Source: Mesostigma viride (taxonomy: Eukaryota > Streptophyta > Mesostigmatophyceae > Mesostigmatales > Mesostigmataceae). From it: DNA of 64,000 nucleotides. The stretch's first letter is position 1, and each line of letters starts with the position of its first letter. The stretch covers positions 521,029 to 585,028 of the forward strand of contig RPFO01000015.1 in assembly GCA_009746045.1 (NCBI GenBank), written 5' to 3'. This document shows, one piece after another, positions 63,876-64,000 of this stretch. The translations under genes and the position numbers were made by a program. Under the pieces are notes generated by a model. It made no database searches. It was not told the DNA's origin and was given only the letters and a program-made list of their open reading frames with translations.

Positions 63876-64000
63876 GAATCTTACTACTGTGATTCGATTC
63901 TACTAAATTCTACTACATTCTACTACAATTATACTACTATACTGGGGGGGTGTACCCAGGATGGATACTAATAAATATATTCCGGCCCTTGGCCACTATA
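63876..64000. repeat. ATTCTACTA repeat and a dispersed terminal motif
   Basis: Several ATTCTACTA units are followed by GATACTAATAAATATATTCC and GGCCCTTGGCCACTATA. The latter closely matches 36362-36399 before the AAC microsatellite. Truncated by the window edge. Confidence 0.5.

Overview
The window looks like a repeat-dense stretch of a eukaryotic nuclear genome. I found no convincing host gene, rRNA, tRNA or CRISPR array, and almost every supportable feature is a transposable element, a satellite or a MITE. A PAT/Kangaroo-type (DIRS-like) tyrosine-recombinase retrotransposon, GC-rich retrotransposon genes, a spliceosomal intron in a hAT gene and LTR retrotransposons of both Ty3/gypsy and Ty1/copia type suggest a protist, most plausibly a green-lineage alga. 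The species cannot be fixed from the sequence alone.

Layout. (1) 1-2736: three tandem minisatellites. (2) 2737-13466: Ty3/gypsy element I (minus strand, TSD GGCTT) inside the third minisatellite; its LTRs are nearly identical but its gag-pol is frame-broken. It also carries a small RNase H1-N/viroplasmin-like ORF and a long 3' ORF. (3) 13472-14119: more minisatellite, a 147-bp MITE and the tail of a hAT transposase gene. (4) 14120-20276: an apparently intact Ty1/copia element (minus strand, TSD TCTAG) inserted in that hAT gene. (5) 20282-21907: the body of the hAT gene, with one intron. (6) 21908-34038: a head-to-tail dimer of a PAT-like DIRS retrotransposon with split direct repeats (A-ORFs-B-A-ORFs-B-A-B), inserted in frame near the start of the same hAT gene. 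The second copy carries a 1.7-kb TIR element. (7) 34039-34141: first hAT codons, then low-complexity and C-rich DNA, a 550-bp AAC microsatellite, a pogo-like MITE and a solo LTR (37329-38136, TSD GGTAC). (8) 38149-48569: Ty3/gypsy element II (minus strand), whose 2012-residue pol frame joins protease, a C5-cytosine DNA methyltransferase, RT, RNase H, integrase and a C-terminal PHD finger; its LTRs are arranged as a circular permutation. (9) 48737-51440: a hAT-type element with an exact 8-bp TSD. (10) 51606-59892: a CACTA-like element with dense TCTCAGG-type subterminal arrays and no recognised transposase. (11) 59893-64000: MITE remnant, a second 1.7-kb TIR element and an inverted copy of a 2-kb unknown repeat also found at 54086-56378.

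How the parts relate. The oldest recognisable layer is the hAT gene, split by the DIRS dimer near its start and by the copia element near its end. The reading frame is restored across the DIRS junction and the protein similarity continues across the copia junction when the insertions are removed mentally. The DIRS dimer was itself hit by a TIR element. The most notable system is gypsy II, which combines a possible DNA-methylation writer with a chromatin-reader finger in one retrotransposon polyprotein.
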